This document shows positions 1 through 6,140 of a stretch of 11,802 bases of DNA, one piece after another. A program made the translations under genes and the position numbers. Source of the stretch: Streptococcus vestibularis ATCC 49124 (lineage in GTDB: Bacteria > Bacillota > Bacilli > Lactobacillales > Streptococcaceae); contig NZ_GL831112.1 in NCBI RefSeq assembly GCF_000188295.1, positions 836,395 through 848,196 on the forward strand. Direction: 5' to 3'. Below the pieces are notes generated by a model. The model was not told the origin of the DNA and ran no database searches. It worked only from the letters and a program-made list of their open reading frames with translations. The stretch's first letter is position 1, and each line of letters opens with the position of its first letter.

Positions 1-483
1 CTCTACTTCACCAATTTGTGAGAGCCATTCTGCATGTTCTTTTATGAAAAGTTTATGATTTTCATAATTATGTTTTTTTTCTTCAGTTGTGGTCCACCCA
101 TTTTTATGTAATTCAATATACTTACGATTTTTATCAATTGTTTCATTTCCAAGTTTTGTAACCATAAAATTTTTATCAACTAATCCTAAATCTATTAGTT
201 TTTTGACTTGATTAAACGGAGATGTAATTCCATAATTTCTTGATAAGTGACTTGGGTAAGATTTAAAATCTTGACCAAATCTTTTTATAACCCATAAAAA
301 TATCAAATCGGATATTCTTAGATTTGATCCTGGAATTATTTCATTTGCCCAGGGTAATACATTGTCAAACAGGAAACCGTCCCAATTTTTAATTTCTCTA
401 CCAAATATCAAAAATGGTTTTTGTGTAGGTAAAGTAGGAGTAGTCTTTCTAAAAAAATTATCGATAGATTTTATAAAGTTCAT
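1..483 (-). CDS. Unrecognised protein with winged-helix-like segment, C-terminus cut off by window edge
   Basis: The minus-strand frame stays open for 161 codons from an ATG at 483 to the first base of the window, so the C-terminus is missing. It begins MNFIKSIDNFFRKTTPT. A good ribosome binding site (GTGAGG, about 6 nt before the ATG) supports this start. Residues around 78-115 read like a winged helix: HLSRNYGITSPFN could be the recognition region, followed by VKKLIDLGLVDKN and then FMVTKLGNETI, which resembles the 'lTdkG' wing of many small regulators. The rest is rich in Lys, Asn, Ile and aromatic residues, with no signal peptide or clear membrane segment. I do not recognise the family. 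Base composition is visibly more AT-rich than the housekeeping genes downstream, which suggests acquisition by transfer. A DNA-binding or host-interaction protein of accessory DNA is an inference only. Confidence 0.7.
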   Translation of the reverse strand, partial: MNFIKSIDNFFRKTTPTLPTQKPFLIFGREIKNWDGFLFDNVLPWANEIIPGSNLRISDLIFLWVIKRFGQDFKSYPSHLSRNYGITSPFNQVKKLIDLGLVDKNFMVTKLGNETIDKNRKYIELHKNGWTTTEEKKHNYENHKLFIKEHAEWLSQIGEVE

Positions 484-691
484 TTTTAACCTCACTAATT
501 TCTTTTGTAGATATAGGTAACTTTTGTAAGAAAATTATCAGCAACAATATTTTCTTGTATTTGATAATATTTTGTTCTGAAATTAAAACTTGAGAACACT
601 TGATGACTGTATCACATTTGCACTGAATACATAATTTTAAAACTTTCTGTTTATTACAATAAATTATAACTTTTATATCTCTAACCTGCAA
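458..691 (-). CDS. Doubtful small Cys-containing ORF overlapping the gene at 1-483
   Basis: This is a 77-codon open frame starting with TTG and ending in TAA inside the first codons of the next minus-strand gene, a 26-nt overlap. Such an overlap would allow translational coupling. The product would be basic and Ile/Lys/Leu-rich, with five cysteines between residues 12 and 33 and a hydrophobic stretch (ILLLIIFL) near residue 50. There is no recognisable ribosome binding site before the TTG, no better start, and no family I know. It may simply be a chance open frame in AT-rich DNA. Confidence 0.22.
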   Translation of the reverse strand: MQVRDIKVIIYCNKQKVLKLCIQCKCDTVIKCSQVLISEQNIIKYKKILLLIIFLQKLPISTKEISEVKNELYKIYR

Positions 692-770
692 TGATTCTGT
701 AATTATTTATAGTTTTTTAGCTCCTAACAATTGATTAAGCTTTAAATAACAATAAGTAAACTGGTTTAAT

Positions 771-796
771 GAGTCTCTTTAAAAGAGGCTTTTTAT
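771..796 (+). terminator. Rho-independent terminator, plus strand
   Basis: AGTCTCTT (772-779) can pair with AAGAGGCT (783-790), including one G-U pair, and the stem is followed by a T run (791-794). No plus-strand gene is seen immediately upstream, so it may have ended a gene now lost, or it may insulate the region from read-through. Confidence 0.55.
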
Positions 797-813
797 TGAG
801 TTATAAATAAAAG

Positions 814-1030
814 ATGATAGGTAAAGAATATGAAATAATCATTTTTGATGTACCAAATAAACTTTTCTGAGGATATTATATTGTGATAAAAAGGCCTGAG
901 ATTTTGAATAACAGGCGATTGGAAGTTTGGTGAAGATATTGTTTTATCTACTTTGGAGATTGAACAAAAGGGTCCAAAACAAATTGCGAATTATGTTTTT
1001 ATTTCATTCTGGAACCATAATAACTATTGA
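814..1030 (+). pseudogene. Possible remnant of a small protein gene (stops and frame change)
   Basis: Two successive frames look protein-like. From the ATG at 814 one frame reads MIGKEYEIIIFDVPNKLF, meets TGA (868-870), and then continues as GYYIVIKRPEILNNRRLEVW. From about 908 the second frame reads GDWKFGEDIVLSTLEIEQ and on to FISFWNHNNY before TGA (1028-1030). Joined at about 905-912 with one frame change, the sense would be '...EILNN-GDWKFGED...'. This is suggestive of a decayed gene. I do not recognise the family and there is no good ribosome binding site. It could also be chance. Confidence 0.3.
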
Positions 1031-1106
1031 GATTACCTTTAGATTTTTCCCTTGACTGTGATTATCAGACCAGTTAACTAACGTAAAAGAAATCTATCTA
1101 TTCAAT

Positions 1107-1129
1107 CAAAAAACCAGGTTTCCCTGGTT
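1107..1129 (-). terminator. Rho-independent terminator of the DUF3042-type gene
   Basis: On the minus strand AACCAGG (1129-1123) pairs with CCTGGTT (1118-1112) around a GAAA loop. It is followed by a T tract (1113-1107 read on the minus strand). The hairpin starts 8 nt after the stop codon of the gene ending at 1137. Confidence 0.85.
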
Positions 1130-1136
1130 ATAACTA

Positions 1137-1312
1137 TTAGCGGCTTACACGACGGCGAGCTGCTTTTTTACGATTTTCTTCGATGAAAGCCAATTTTTTT
1201 TCTTCTGGTTCGATAATTGTCTTTTTAACTGCGAAAACGGCACCTGCAACAGTAGCAGCAGTTCCGAGAACACCAGTAGCAAGACCTTTAGCAAATGAAT
1301 GTTTTTAGCCAT
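1137..1312 (-). pseudogene. DUF3042-type small protein gene, frameshifted by one base
   Basis: The minus strand from 1298 to 1137 encodes an intact C-terminal body: [20 protein letters not shown], then KKTIIEPEEKKLAFIEENRK and the basic end KAARRRVSR. This is the pattern of the DUF3042 family of short lactic-acid-bacterial proteins, with a Gly/Ala-rich hydrophobic N-terminal segment followed by a charged tail; its function is unknown. The obvious start, ATG at 1312 behind a strong GGAGG ribosome binding site (1325-1321), is in a different frame. It reads MAKNIHLL and departs from the family. Adding one A to the run of five at about 1302-1306 gives MAKKHSFAKG and restores a 58-residue protein. 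No in-frame start exists downstream of the break. Either the gene is disabled by a homopolymer deletion, or this is a sequencing error. Own promoter and terminator are present. Confidence 0.75.
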
Positions 1313-1330
1313 GAGACTATCCTCCGTATA

Positions 1331-1339
1331 TGTTATAAT
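1331..1339 (+). promoter_or_regulatory. Extended -10 promoter of miaA
   Basis: TGTTATAAT is a perfect TGn-TATAAT extended -10 element, with the expected transcription start near 1346 and a leader of about 40 nt before miaA. No convincing -35 is seen 17 bp upstream. It lies back-to-back with the minus-strand promoter of the DUF3042-type gene. Confidence 0.6.
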
Positions 1340-1347
1340 ATGCTTAT

Positions 1348-1376
1348 ATTATCTAAAAAAATATCTAGAATAGCAA
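1348..1376 (-). promoter_or_regulatory. Promoter of the DUF3042-type gene
   Basis: On the minus strand TTGCTA (1376-1371) and GATAAT (1353-1348) are separated by 17 bp, giving 4/6 and 5/6 matches to the sigma-A consensus. Transcription would start near 1341, about 16 nt before the GGAGG site. The polymerase footprint would overlap the miaA promoter. Confidence 0.5.
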
Positions 1377-1387
1377 GTGGAAACATT

Positions 1388-2281
1388 ATGAAAACCAAAC
1401 TTATTGTAGTGGCTGGCCCCACCGCTGTGGGAAAAACGGCACTTGGAATTGAGTTGGCCCAGCGTTTTAATGGCGAAATTATTTCAGGAGATAGCCAACA
1501 GGTTTACCGCCAATTAAATATAGGGACTGCAAAGGCTACTCCTCAAGAACAGGCAGCGGCAGTGCATCATCTGATTGATGTCCGAGATGTCGATGAGTCT
1601 TATTCAGCCTATGATTTTGTGAATGAAGCGCAAATTGCCATTACTGATATTGTCAATCGTGGCAAACTTCCTATTATTGTTGGTGGTACAGGTCTCTATT
1701 TGCAAAGTATTCTTGAAGGTTATCATCTGGGTGGTCAAGTGGATCAAGAGCAGGTGTTAGCCTATCGCTCTGAGTTAGAGCAACTTTCTGATTTGGAACT
1801 TTTTGAGCAGATCGATAGTTTAGGTATAGAGATAAAGGAGATTAATCGTCGTCGTTCCATTAGGGCTCTTGAGTTGCATCGCTTTTCTGATAATCCTGAA
1901 AATACAGAGACGACTTTTGATCCTTTTATTATTGGGTTGGATGATGAGCGTTCCTTAATTTATGACCGTATTAATACTCGTGTTGACAAGATGGTTGAAC
2001 TTGGGCTTTTGGAAGAGGCTAAGTGGCTCTATGATAATTATCCTGAGGTCCAGTCCGCACGTGGAATTGGCTACAAGGAATTATTTCCTTATTTTTCTGG
2101 GGAACAAACTTTAGATGAGGCCTTAGAAAAACTCAAGCAAAATACCCGTCGATTTGCTAAACGCCAATTAACCTGGTTCAGAAATCGCATGAGGGTTAAG
2201 TTTTATCAGATTTCTAGTCCAGATTATCCTGAAAATGTGATTCAAGATCTTGCTTTATTTTTAAATGAAAGGGAAGGATAG
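1388..2281 (+). CDS. miaA: tRNA dimethylallyltransferase (tRNA A37 isopentenyltransferase)
   Basis: MiaA transfers a dimethylallyl group from DMAPP to N6 of adenosine 37 in tRNAs reading UNN codons, which helps reading-frame maintenance. The 297-residue product is of normal family length. It shows the P-loop GPTAVGKT (residues 10-17), the [17 protein letters not shown] block (35-51) containing the conserved Asp and Ser, [10 protein letters not shown] (98-107) and the C-terminal [10 protein letters not shown] tRNA-contact region. The frame is open upstream to an ATG at 1295. That start would lie inside the opposing gene, ahead of the promoter at 1331-1339, and add 31 non-homologous residues, so ATG 1388 is preferred. 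The ribosome binding site is weak (AGTGGA about 9 nt upstream). The next gene follows after 50 nt with its own promoter and no terminator between them, so some read-through is likely. Confidence 0.96.
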   Translation: MKTKLIVVAGPTAVGKTALGIELAQRFNGEIISGDSQQVYRQLNIGTAKATPQEQAAAVHHLIDVRDVDESYSAYDFVNEAQIAITDIVNRGKLPIIVGGTGLYLQSILEGYHLGGQVDQEQVLAYRSELEQLSDLELFEQIDSLGIEIKEINRRRSIRALELHRFSDNPENTETTFDPFIIGLDDERSLIYDRINTRVDKMVELGLLEEAKWLYDNYPEVQSARGIGYKELFPYFSGEQTLDEALEKLKQNTRRFAKRQLTWFRNRMRVKFYQISSPDYPENVIQDLALFLNEREG

Positions 2282-2315
2282 GAGTAGGTGGTTCCTAGTT
2301 TTAAATACCTATCTT

Positions 2316-2324
2316 TGCTATAAT
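2316..2324 (+). promoter_or_regulatory. Extended -10 promoter placed directly before the fRMsr start codon
   Basis: TGCTATAAT is a perfect extended -10 element ending 7 nt before the ATG at 2332. Transcription is therefore expected to start at or next to the A of the start codon, giving a leaderless mRNA. No Shine-Dalgarno sequence exists between the box and the ATG. Confidence 0.6.
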
Positions 2325-2331
2325 AATAACT

Positions 2332-2832
2332 ATGACTAAAGAAGAAAAAAAATCAGCCTATGAAATAATGCTAGCTCAGGCTAAGGCACTTTTTGCCAAT
2401 GAAGACAATGCTCTGGCCAACTTTTCTAATGCCTCGGCTCTCTTGAATACCACATTGCCAAACTCAGTGTTCACAGGTTTTTATCTATTGGATCATGCTA
2501 AAAACGAGTTAATCCTTGGACCATTTCAAGGGAATGTCTCTTGTGTTCGAATTGCCTTAGGTAAGGGTGTTTGTGGCCAATCTGCGGCAGAAAATAGAAC
2601 CTTGATTGTCCAAGATGTCACTAAACATGCCAACTATATTGCCTGTGATTCTGCTGCTCGAAGTGAGATTGTTGTCCCTATGGTGAAGGATGGTACATTA
2701 GTTGGTGTTCTTGATTTGGATTCTCATCAAGTAGGAGACTACGATGACATTGACCAAGACTATCTTGAACAGTTTGTCAAAGTCTTACTTGAAAAAACAA
2801 ATCTTACTTTTGCAATGTTTGAGGTTAACTAA
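2332..2832 (+). CDS. GAF-domain free methionine-(R)-sulfoxide reductase (fRMsr)
   Basis: The predicted cytosolic enzyme reduces free L-methionine-(R)-sulfoxide to methionine with thioredoxin-type recycling. At 166 residues it is a single GAF domain. Three cysteines sit at residues 71, 81 and 105. Their spacing (10 and 24) equals that of the three redox cysteines Cys84, Cys94 and Cys118 of the E. coli enzyme, and the surrounding GKGVCG and VVPMV...GVLDLDS motifs fit the family. The family is often annotated merely as 'GAF domain-containing protein'. The start ATG has no ribosome binding site and lies 7 nt after a -10 box, so translation is probably leaderless. The stop overlaps the dnaX start by one base (TAATG), which ties production of the two proteins together; the same coupling of a GAF gene to dnaX is, to my memory, common in streptococci. 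Confidence 0.93.
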   Translation: MTKEEKKSAYEIMLAQAKALFANEDNALANFSNASALLNTTLPNSVFTGFYLLDHAKNELILGPFQGNVSCVRIALGKGVCGQSAAENRTLIVQDVTKHANYIACDSAARSEIVVPMVKDGTLVGVLDLDSHQVGDYDDIDQDYLEQFVKVLLEKTNLTFAMFEVN

Positions 2833-4484
2833 TGTATCAAGCCTTATATCGTAAATACCGTAGTCAGACTTTTGGCGAGATGGTTGGTCAAAAAGTGATT
2901 TCAACCACGCTAAGACAGGCGGTAGAGTCAGGGAAAATCAGCCACGCCTATCTCTTTTCTGGCCCACGTGGTACTGGTAAGACCAGTGCAGCAAAAATTT
3001 TTGCCAAAGCAATGAATTGTCCTAATCAGGTCGATGGTGAGCCATGTAACCACTGTGATATCTGTCGTGATATTACTAACGGCAGTCTTGAAGATGTTAT
3101 TGAGATCGATGCGGCTTCCAATAACGGTGTTGATGAGATTCGTGAGATTCGTGATAAGTCAACCTATGCTCCAAGTCGTGCGACTTACAAGGTCTATATT
3201 ATTGACGAAGTTCACATGCTCTCGACAGGTGCCTTCAATGCTCTTTTGAAGACTTTGGAAGAACCAACTCAAAATGTTGTTTTTATCCTGGCGACCACTG
3301 AATTACATAAGATTCCTGCAACCATTCTTTCTCGTGTCCAACGCTTTGAGTTTAAATCGATCAAACAGGGAGCTATTAAGGAGCATTTGGCTTCAATTCT
3401 GGAAAAAGAAGGATTAACCTTTGATGATGAGGCTTTGACCATTATTGCTCGTCGTGCGGAAGGTGGTATGCGTGATGCTTTGTCAATCTTAGACCAAGCA
3501 CTGAGTCTTTCTCCTGACAATCATGTCAGCCAAGCCGTAGCTGAAGAAATCACTGGTTCTATTGGTTTAACAGCCCTAGATAGTTTTGTCGCTAACGTTC
3601 GCAATCAAGAGACTACGCAAGCTTTATCAAATCTTGAAACTCTTTTTGACAATGGGAAATCTATGAGCCGTTTTGCGACTGATCTCTTGGAGTATTTCCG
3701 TGATCTTTTGATTGTCAAAGCGGGCGGAGAGAACAGTCATCATAGTCTCCTTTTTGAAGAAAACCTTTCTCTGGAGCAAGACCGACTTTTCCAATTGATT
3801 GACTTGGTTACAAGTGCCTTGCCAGAAATTAAAACTGGGACACATCCTAAAATCTATGCGGAGATGCTGACTATAAAATTGTCAGAAACCCATAGTCAGA
3901 TGTCACAAGAAATTCCAGAGAATTTACAAGAAGAGTTAGATAGTCTTCGTCGCGAAGTAGAAGGCCTATGTAAAGCTCTTAAAGAGGGCAAAGTCCAAGG
4001 AGATGCATTACCAACTCGAAAAGCCAAACCTGCTTATCAGTACAAGGTGGATCGTGAAAAGATTCTCACTATTATGCGTGAAACCATGGAAAATCCCCAG
4101 AAATCACGCCAGTGTCTGGATGCTCTAAAGGCAACTTGGCCTGAAATTTTGGATTCTATTAGCCCACAAAATAGGGCCCTTTTGAATGGATCTGAGCCTG
4201 TACTAGCCAATCAGGAAAATGCCATCCTGGCATTTAATGCTGCCTTTAATGCTGAACTGGTCATGAAACGTAGTGATCTCAATGATATGTTTGGTAATAT
4301 CATGAGTTCAGCTGCCGGTTTCTCGCCTAATATTATGGCTGTTCCAAAATCAGAATTTGAAAAACTCCGTACAGAATTTGCACGAAGTCTAAAATCTAAG
4401 GAAGAGTTAGAAAAAGAAGATCGTGAAGAGTATATCCCTCAAGAACTCGAGTTTCTCTCTGATGTTGTCGAAATAGAGGACTAA
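2832..4484 (+). CDS. dnaX: DNA polymerase III subunits gamma/tau
   Basis: DnaX is the ATPase core of the clamp loader, which opens the beta clamp at primer termini and links it to the replicative polymerase. The 550-residue product contains Walker A GPRGTGKT (44-51), a zinc-binding set C63, C72, C75, C78, Walker B DEVH (125-128), sensor-1 ATTE (154-157) and the SRVQRF arginine-finger region (167-172). These are followed by the lid and collar domains and a variable acidic C-terminal part, which ends EELEFLSDVVEIED-like. Start ATG 2832 shares its A with the upstream stop codon, and the gene relies on translational coupling or a weak site within the upstream gene. I saw no A-AAA-AAG slippery heptamer in the right frame with a downstream stem, so there is no sign of a programmed gamma product. 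The stop codon abuts a terminator-like palindrome. Confidence 0.97.
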   Translation: MYQALYRKYRSQTFGEMVGQKVISTTLRQAVESGKISHAYLFSGPRGTGKTSAAKIFAKAMNCPNQVDGEPCNHCDICRDITNGSLEDVIEIDAASNNGVDEIREIRDKSTYAPSRATYKVYIIDEVHMLSTGAFNALLKTLEEPTQNVVFILATTELHKIPATILSRVQRFEFKSIKQGAIKEHLASILEKEGLTFDDEALTIIARRAEGGMRDALSILDQALSLSPDNHVSQAVAEEITGSIGLTALDSFVANVRNQETTQALSNLETLFDNGKSMSRFATDLLEYFRDLLIVKAGGENSHHSLLFEENLSLEQDRLFQLIDLVTSALPEIKTGTHPKIYAEMLTIKLSETHSQMSQEIPENLQEELDSLRREVEGLCKALKEGKVQGDALPTRKAKPAYQYKVDREKILTIMRETMENPQKSRQCLDALKATWPEILDSISPQNRALLNGSEPVLANQENAILAFNAAFNAELVMKRSDLNDMFGNIMSSAAGFSPNIMAVPKSEFEKLRTEFARSLKSKEELEKEDREEYIPQELEFLSDVVEIED

Positions 4485-4505
4485 AAAGGTCCAGTGGACC
4501 TTTTT
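4483..4505. terminator. Bidirectional-type terminator immediately after dnaX
   Basis: AAAAAGGTCC (4483-4492) and GGACCTTTTT (4496-4505) form a perfect 10-bp palindromic stem with a 3-nt AGT loop. The hairpin uses the last bases of the dnaX stop codon and ends in T runs in both directions. It is the first unit of the tandem repeat at 4488-4634. Confidence 0.7.
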
Positions 4506-4634
4506 AGGTCCGAGCCAAGAAATGAAAAATCGAGGAGGTCCAGTGGACCTTTTTAGGTCCGAGCCAAGAAATGAAAAAGCGAGGAGGTCCAGTGGACCTC
4601 TTTAGGTCTGAGCCCAGAAATGTAGAAGCTAGGG
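4488..4634 (+). repeat. Three tandem 49-bp units with GGTCC/GGACC blocks
   Basis: Units start at 4488, 4537 and 4586 with an exact 49-bp period. Each begins GGTCCAGTGGACC, continues with a T run and AGGTCC (AGGTCT in unit 3), then GAGCCAAGAAATG (GAGCCCAGAAATG in unit 3). Units 1 and 2 end in CGAGGA. Units 1 and 2 differ at one position; unit 3 has decayed at its 3' end. The central GGACC of each unit can pair with the GGTCC before it (AGT loop) or the one after it (GGACCT-TTTT-AGGTCC), so two hairpins compete. Units 1-2 and 2-3 junctions also create AGGAGG, but no start codon with an open frame follows. Confidence 0.9.
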
Positions 4635-4706
4635 AAAGTTAGTTATCCCGCCTTAGGTATCTTGTGAGTGTGTTTATCTATCTTGAGGTCTAATCTTTCT
4701 AACATC

Positions 4707-4738
4707 TAAAAGAGCCTAGACTGCTTGTCCTAGGCTCT
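4707..4738 (-). terminator. Probable birA transcript terminator, minus strand
   Basis: AGAGCCTAG (4711-4719) and CTAGGCTCT (4730-4738) form a 9-bp stem with a 10-nt loop. Read on the minus strand the hairpin is followed by TTTT; on the plus strand the following bases are ATCTATTG, so the orientation favours minus-strand termination. No stronger minus-strand hairpin lies between it and the birA stop. Confidence 0.6.
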
Positions 4739-4753
4739 ATCTATTGATATAAT
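4725..4753 (+). promoter_or_regulatory. Promoter of the 61-codon gene, overlapping the birA terminator
   Basis: TTGTCC (4725-4730) and TATAAT (4748-4753) are 17 bp apart, and TGA just before the -10 makes it an extended -10. The predicted start of transcription falls at about 4760, which is the A of the ATG. The -35 lies in the loop and right arm of the minus-strand terminator. Confidence 0.65.
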
Positions 4754-4759
4754 AATCTT

Positions 4760-4945
4760 ATGATTCAACAAATTTTGTTTATTACGCTTGAAACTATTTT
4801 TGAAACGGTTTGTTTTAATTATAGTTTACAGCATGGCTATTACTTTTTTACAGTCTTTTTTGGTTACTTACTCTTACGTCGTCTTTGGACAACCTATGTT
4901 GTTTCACGCATTGCGCGTGCAGCCGGTAAGTCTACCAAGAAGTAA
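4760..4945 (+). CDS. Small predicted membrane protein (61 aa), function unknown
   Basis: The product begins MIQQILFITLETIFETVCF. It has one or two hydrophobic segments (about residues 4-19 and 27-40) and a strongly basic C-terminus (RRLWTTYVVSRIARAAGKSTKK), which suggests an inner-facing basic tail. The layout resembles short streptococcal unknowns such as the DUF3272 group, but I am not sure of that assignment. A good promoter with TATAAT 6 nt before the ATG and no ribosome binding site point to leaderless expression. The last 14 bases overlap the end of birA, which runs in the opposite direction. The birA mRNA probably continues across the whole of this gene, so antisense effects are possible. 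Confidence 0.72.
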   Translation: MIQQILFITLETIFETVCFNYSLQHGYYFFTVFFGYLLLRRLWTTYVVSRIARAAGKSTKK

Positions 4946-5870
4946 GGCTCACTTCACCAGCGCTCAGCCATTTTTCCTGATCGTCGTCAGTGAGAACGAG
5001 GAGTTGCCCCTTGTCTCCAATGTCTTTAGCAATACCACTGTAAGCCTTTCCAGCTTGTTTAAAGGTCACTTGTTTGTCTAAAACGAGAGATTTTTCTTTA
5101 TAGACTTTGACCAGATCGATAGTAGGAATGGTTAAAAAGAGTTTCCAAATTTCTGAAATAAGCTGGTTTCGAGTGATGCTTGGTTTTTCAGAAGTAAAAA
5201 GGCTAGTAGCTTTATTGGCTAACTCTTTAGGAAAATCACTGATTGAGAAGTTAAGCCCAACCCCGATAATGACATCTGTGATGCGACCAGATTCGATAGA
5301 ACTAATGGCTTCGGTAAGGATACCAGCCATTTTTTTGTTGTTGAGGTAGATGTCATTAACCCATTTGATTTCTGTATTGATACCGGTTAGACGCTGAATA
5401 GCTTTGACAATAGTAGCTGCCACCATCATCGTATAAGGGGGTAACTCCTCAAAATGACAGTTGGGCTTTAAGTGGATACTCATGTAGATACCACCTTGTG
5501 GACTGGCAAAGAAGTGACGTTCAAATCGTCCTTTGGCTGCCTTTTGACTTGATGCCAGATAAAGTGCAGGCGTTGAATTATTCTTTTCCATGCCATGTTT
5601 AGCATCTAGTTGGGTAGAATTAGAATCTGGATTAAAGTAGACTGGAATGTTGAGTTGCTTAGAAATATCTTGAGGAAGAAGAATATCTCCCTTTTCTAAA
5701 TAGTAGCCTTTCTTTCGGACACTTGTAATGTCAATTCCTTGTTCTTGAAGTGTTTGAATTGCCTTCCAAATGGCTGTCCGTGAGACACCAAGGCTTTTAG
5801 CCAAGCTCTCTCCCGTTACAAAGTCTGGACTCTTCGATAAGATGTCATAAACGTGTTCATAAGTTTTCAT
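4932..5870 (-). CDS. birA: Bifunctional biotin-[acetyl-CoA-carboxylase] ligase / biotin operon repressor BirA
   Basis: BirA makes biotinyl-5'-AMP and attaches biotin to carrier domains such as that of acetyl-CoA carboxylase. The 312-residue product has an N-terminal winged helix (about 8-60, with ESLAKSLGVSRTAIWKAIQ at 21-39 as helix-turn-helix), so it is the class II form that can also bind DNA. The ligase domain contains KGRFERHF at about 113-120 (the biotin-binding GRGRxGR loop, here with a reduced number of glycines), KWVNDIY (169-175), KKMAGIL (179-185) and GVGLNF (203-208), and a C-terminal SH3-like domain. The start ATG at 5870 is preceded by AGGAT with almost no spacer, and a possible -10 lies only 9 nt away, so its 5' leader is very short. 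No biotin-synthesis gene or clear BirA operator is seen nearby. It is divergent from metK. Confidence 0.95.
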   Translation of the reverse strand: MKTYEHVYDILSKSPDFVTGESLAKSLGVSRTAIWKAIQTLQEQGIDITSVRKKGYYLEKGDILLPQDISKQLNIPVYFNPDSNSTQLDAKHGMEKNNSTPALYLASSQKAAKGRFERHFFASPQGGIYMSIHLKPNCHFEELPPYTMMVAATIVKAIQRLTGINTEIKWVNDIYLNNKKMAGILTEAISSIESGRITDVIIGVGLNFSISDFPKELANKATSLFTSEKPSITRNQLISEIWKLFLTIPTIDLVKVYKEKSLVLDKQVTFKQAGKAYSGIAKDIGDKGQLLVLTDDDQEKWLSAGEVSLTSW

Positions 5871-5879
5871 ATCCTAAGT

Positions 5880-5885
5880 ATAATA
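5880..5885 (-). promoter_or_regulatory. Possible -10 box of birA
   Basis: TATTAT on the minus strand ends 9 nt before the birA ATG. The implied transcription start is only 2-3 nt upstream of the start codon. No good -35 is visible at 16-18 bp, so confidence is low. Confidence 0.35.
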
Positions 5886-5963
5886 CAAAAGATGGTAAAA
5901 TGCTCACTATAAATTATTGATGAGGCTTGATAATAAATAACTATATGACTAGACTGAAAAAAA

Positions 5964-5972
5964 TGATATAAT
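5964..5972 (+). promoter_or_regulatory. Extended -10 promoter of metK
   Basis: TGATATAAT is a perfect extended -10 element, with transcription expected to start near 5979. That places the S_MK box at the very 5' end of a leader of about 170 nt. The -35 region (near 5944-5949) matches poorly. Confidence 0.65.
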
Positions 5973-5984
5973 GGAGGATAGTTA

Positions 5985-6140
5985 TTAAGTCCCGATAAGG
6001 CAACAGTCATCCTAGCTTGGCTGTTGGTTCTTTGTAACTTTTTAACGGCGTTTATCTTTACCAGGAGAATAGCGTTTTACCTATTAGGAGACGGTTAAAT
6101 CCGTGCTGTCTAATACTATTTTTCATATTAAAAGGGGGAC
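5985..6140 (+). promoter_or_regulatory. S_MK box (SAM-III) riboswitch controlling metK translation
   Basis: The core of the Enterococcus faecalis S_MK box is recognisable in order. The anti-Shine-Dalgarno strand GTCCCG is at 5989-5994. AAGG (5997-6000) can pair with TCTT (6029-6032). A hairpin CAACAG/CTGTTG (6001-6006 with 6021-6026) follows, then the conserved TTGTAAC (6032-6038), and finally AAAGGGGGAC (6131-6140). GTCCC (5989-5993) is complementary to GGGAC (6136-6140), so bound SAM would stabilise the pairing that hides the metK ribosome binding site and block translation. About 92 nt are inserted between TTGTAAC and AAAGGGGG. Within the insert, TATTAG (6082-6087) pairs with CTAATA (6110-6115), enclosing a small ACGG/CCGT stem, which should bring the two halves of the switch together. 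The class is established for lactic-acid-bacterial metK genes. Confidence 0.88.

Larger units (their letters stand above)
692..1106. other. AT-rich intergenic stretch without an intact gene
   Basis: This stretch separates the unknown minus-strand gene from the conserved chromosome. It contains a plus-strand terminator near 771-796 and broken coding-like sequence at 814-1030 (listed separately). I see no intact ORF of useful length, no RNA gene and no insertion-sequence ends. It looks like a decayed accessory region next to a conserved gene block. Confidence 0.6.

Noticed and set aside
1295..1387. Upstream ATG giving a 328-residue MiaA
   Set aside because: It lies inside the opposing DUF3042-type gene and ahead of the miaA promoter, and it adds residues unlike the family.
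3390..4430. Programmed -1 frameshift site in dnaX (A-rich stretches such as GAAAAAG)
   Set aside because: The A runs are too short and in the wrong phase for an A-AAA-AAG type slip, and no strong stem follows.
4488..4634. CRISPR array
   Set aside because: The repeat is continuous with a 49-bp period and no unique spacers; only three units exist and there is no cas gene.
4788..5081. 97-codon plus-strand ORF overlapping the 61-codon gene and birA
   Set aside because: It has no start signals and covers two better supported genes in another frame. The 61-codon frame has the promoter and a natural membrane-protein layout.
5107..5349. 80-codon plus-strand ORF inside birA
   Set aside because: It is a shadow of birA in the opposite frame, with no ribosome binding site or recognisable product.
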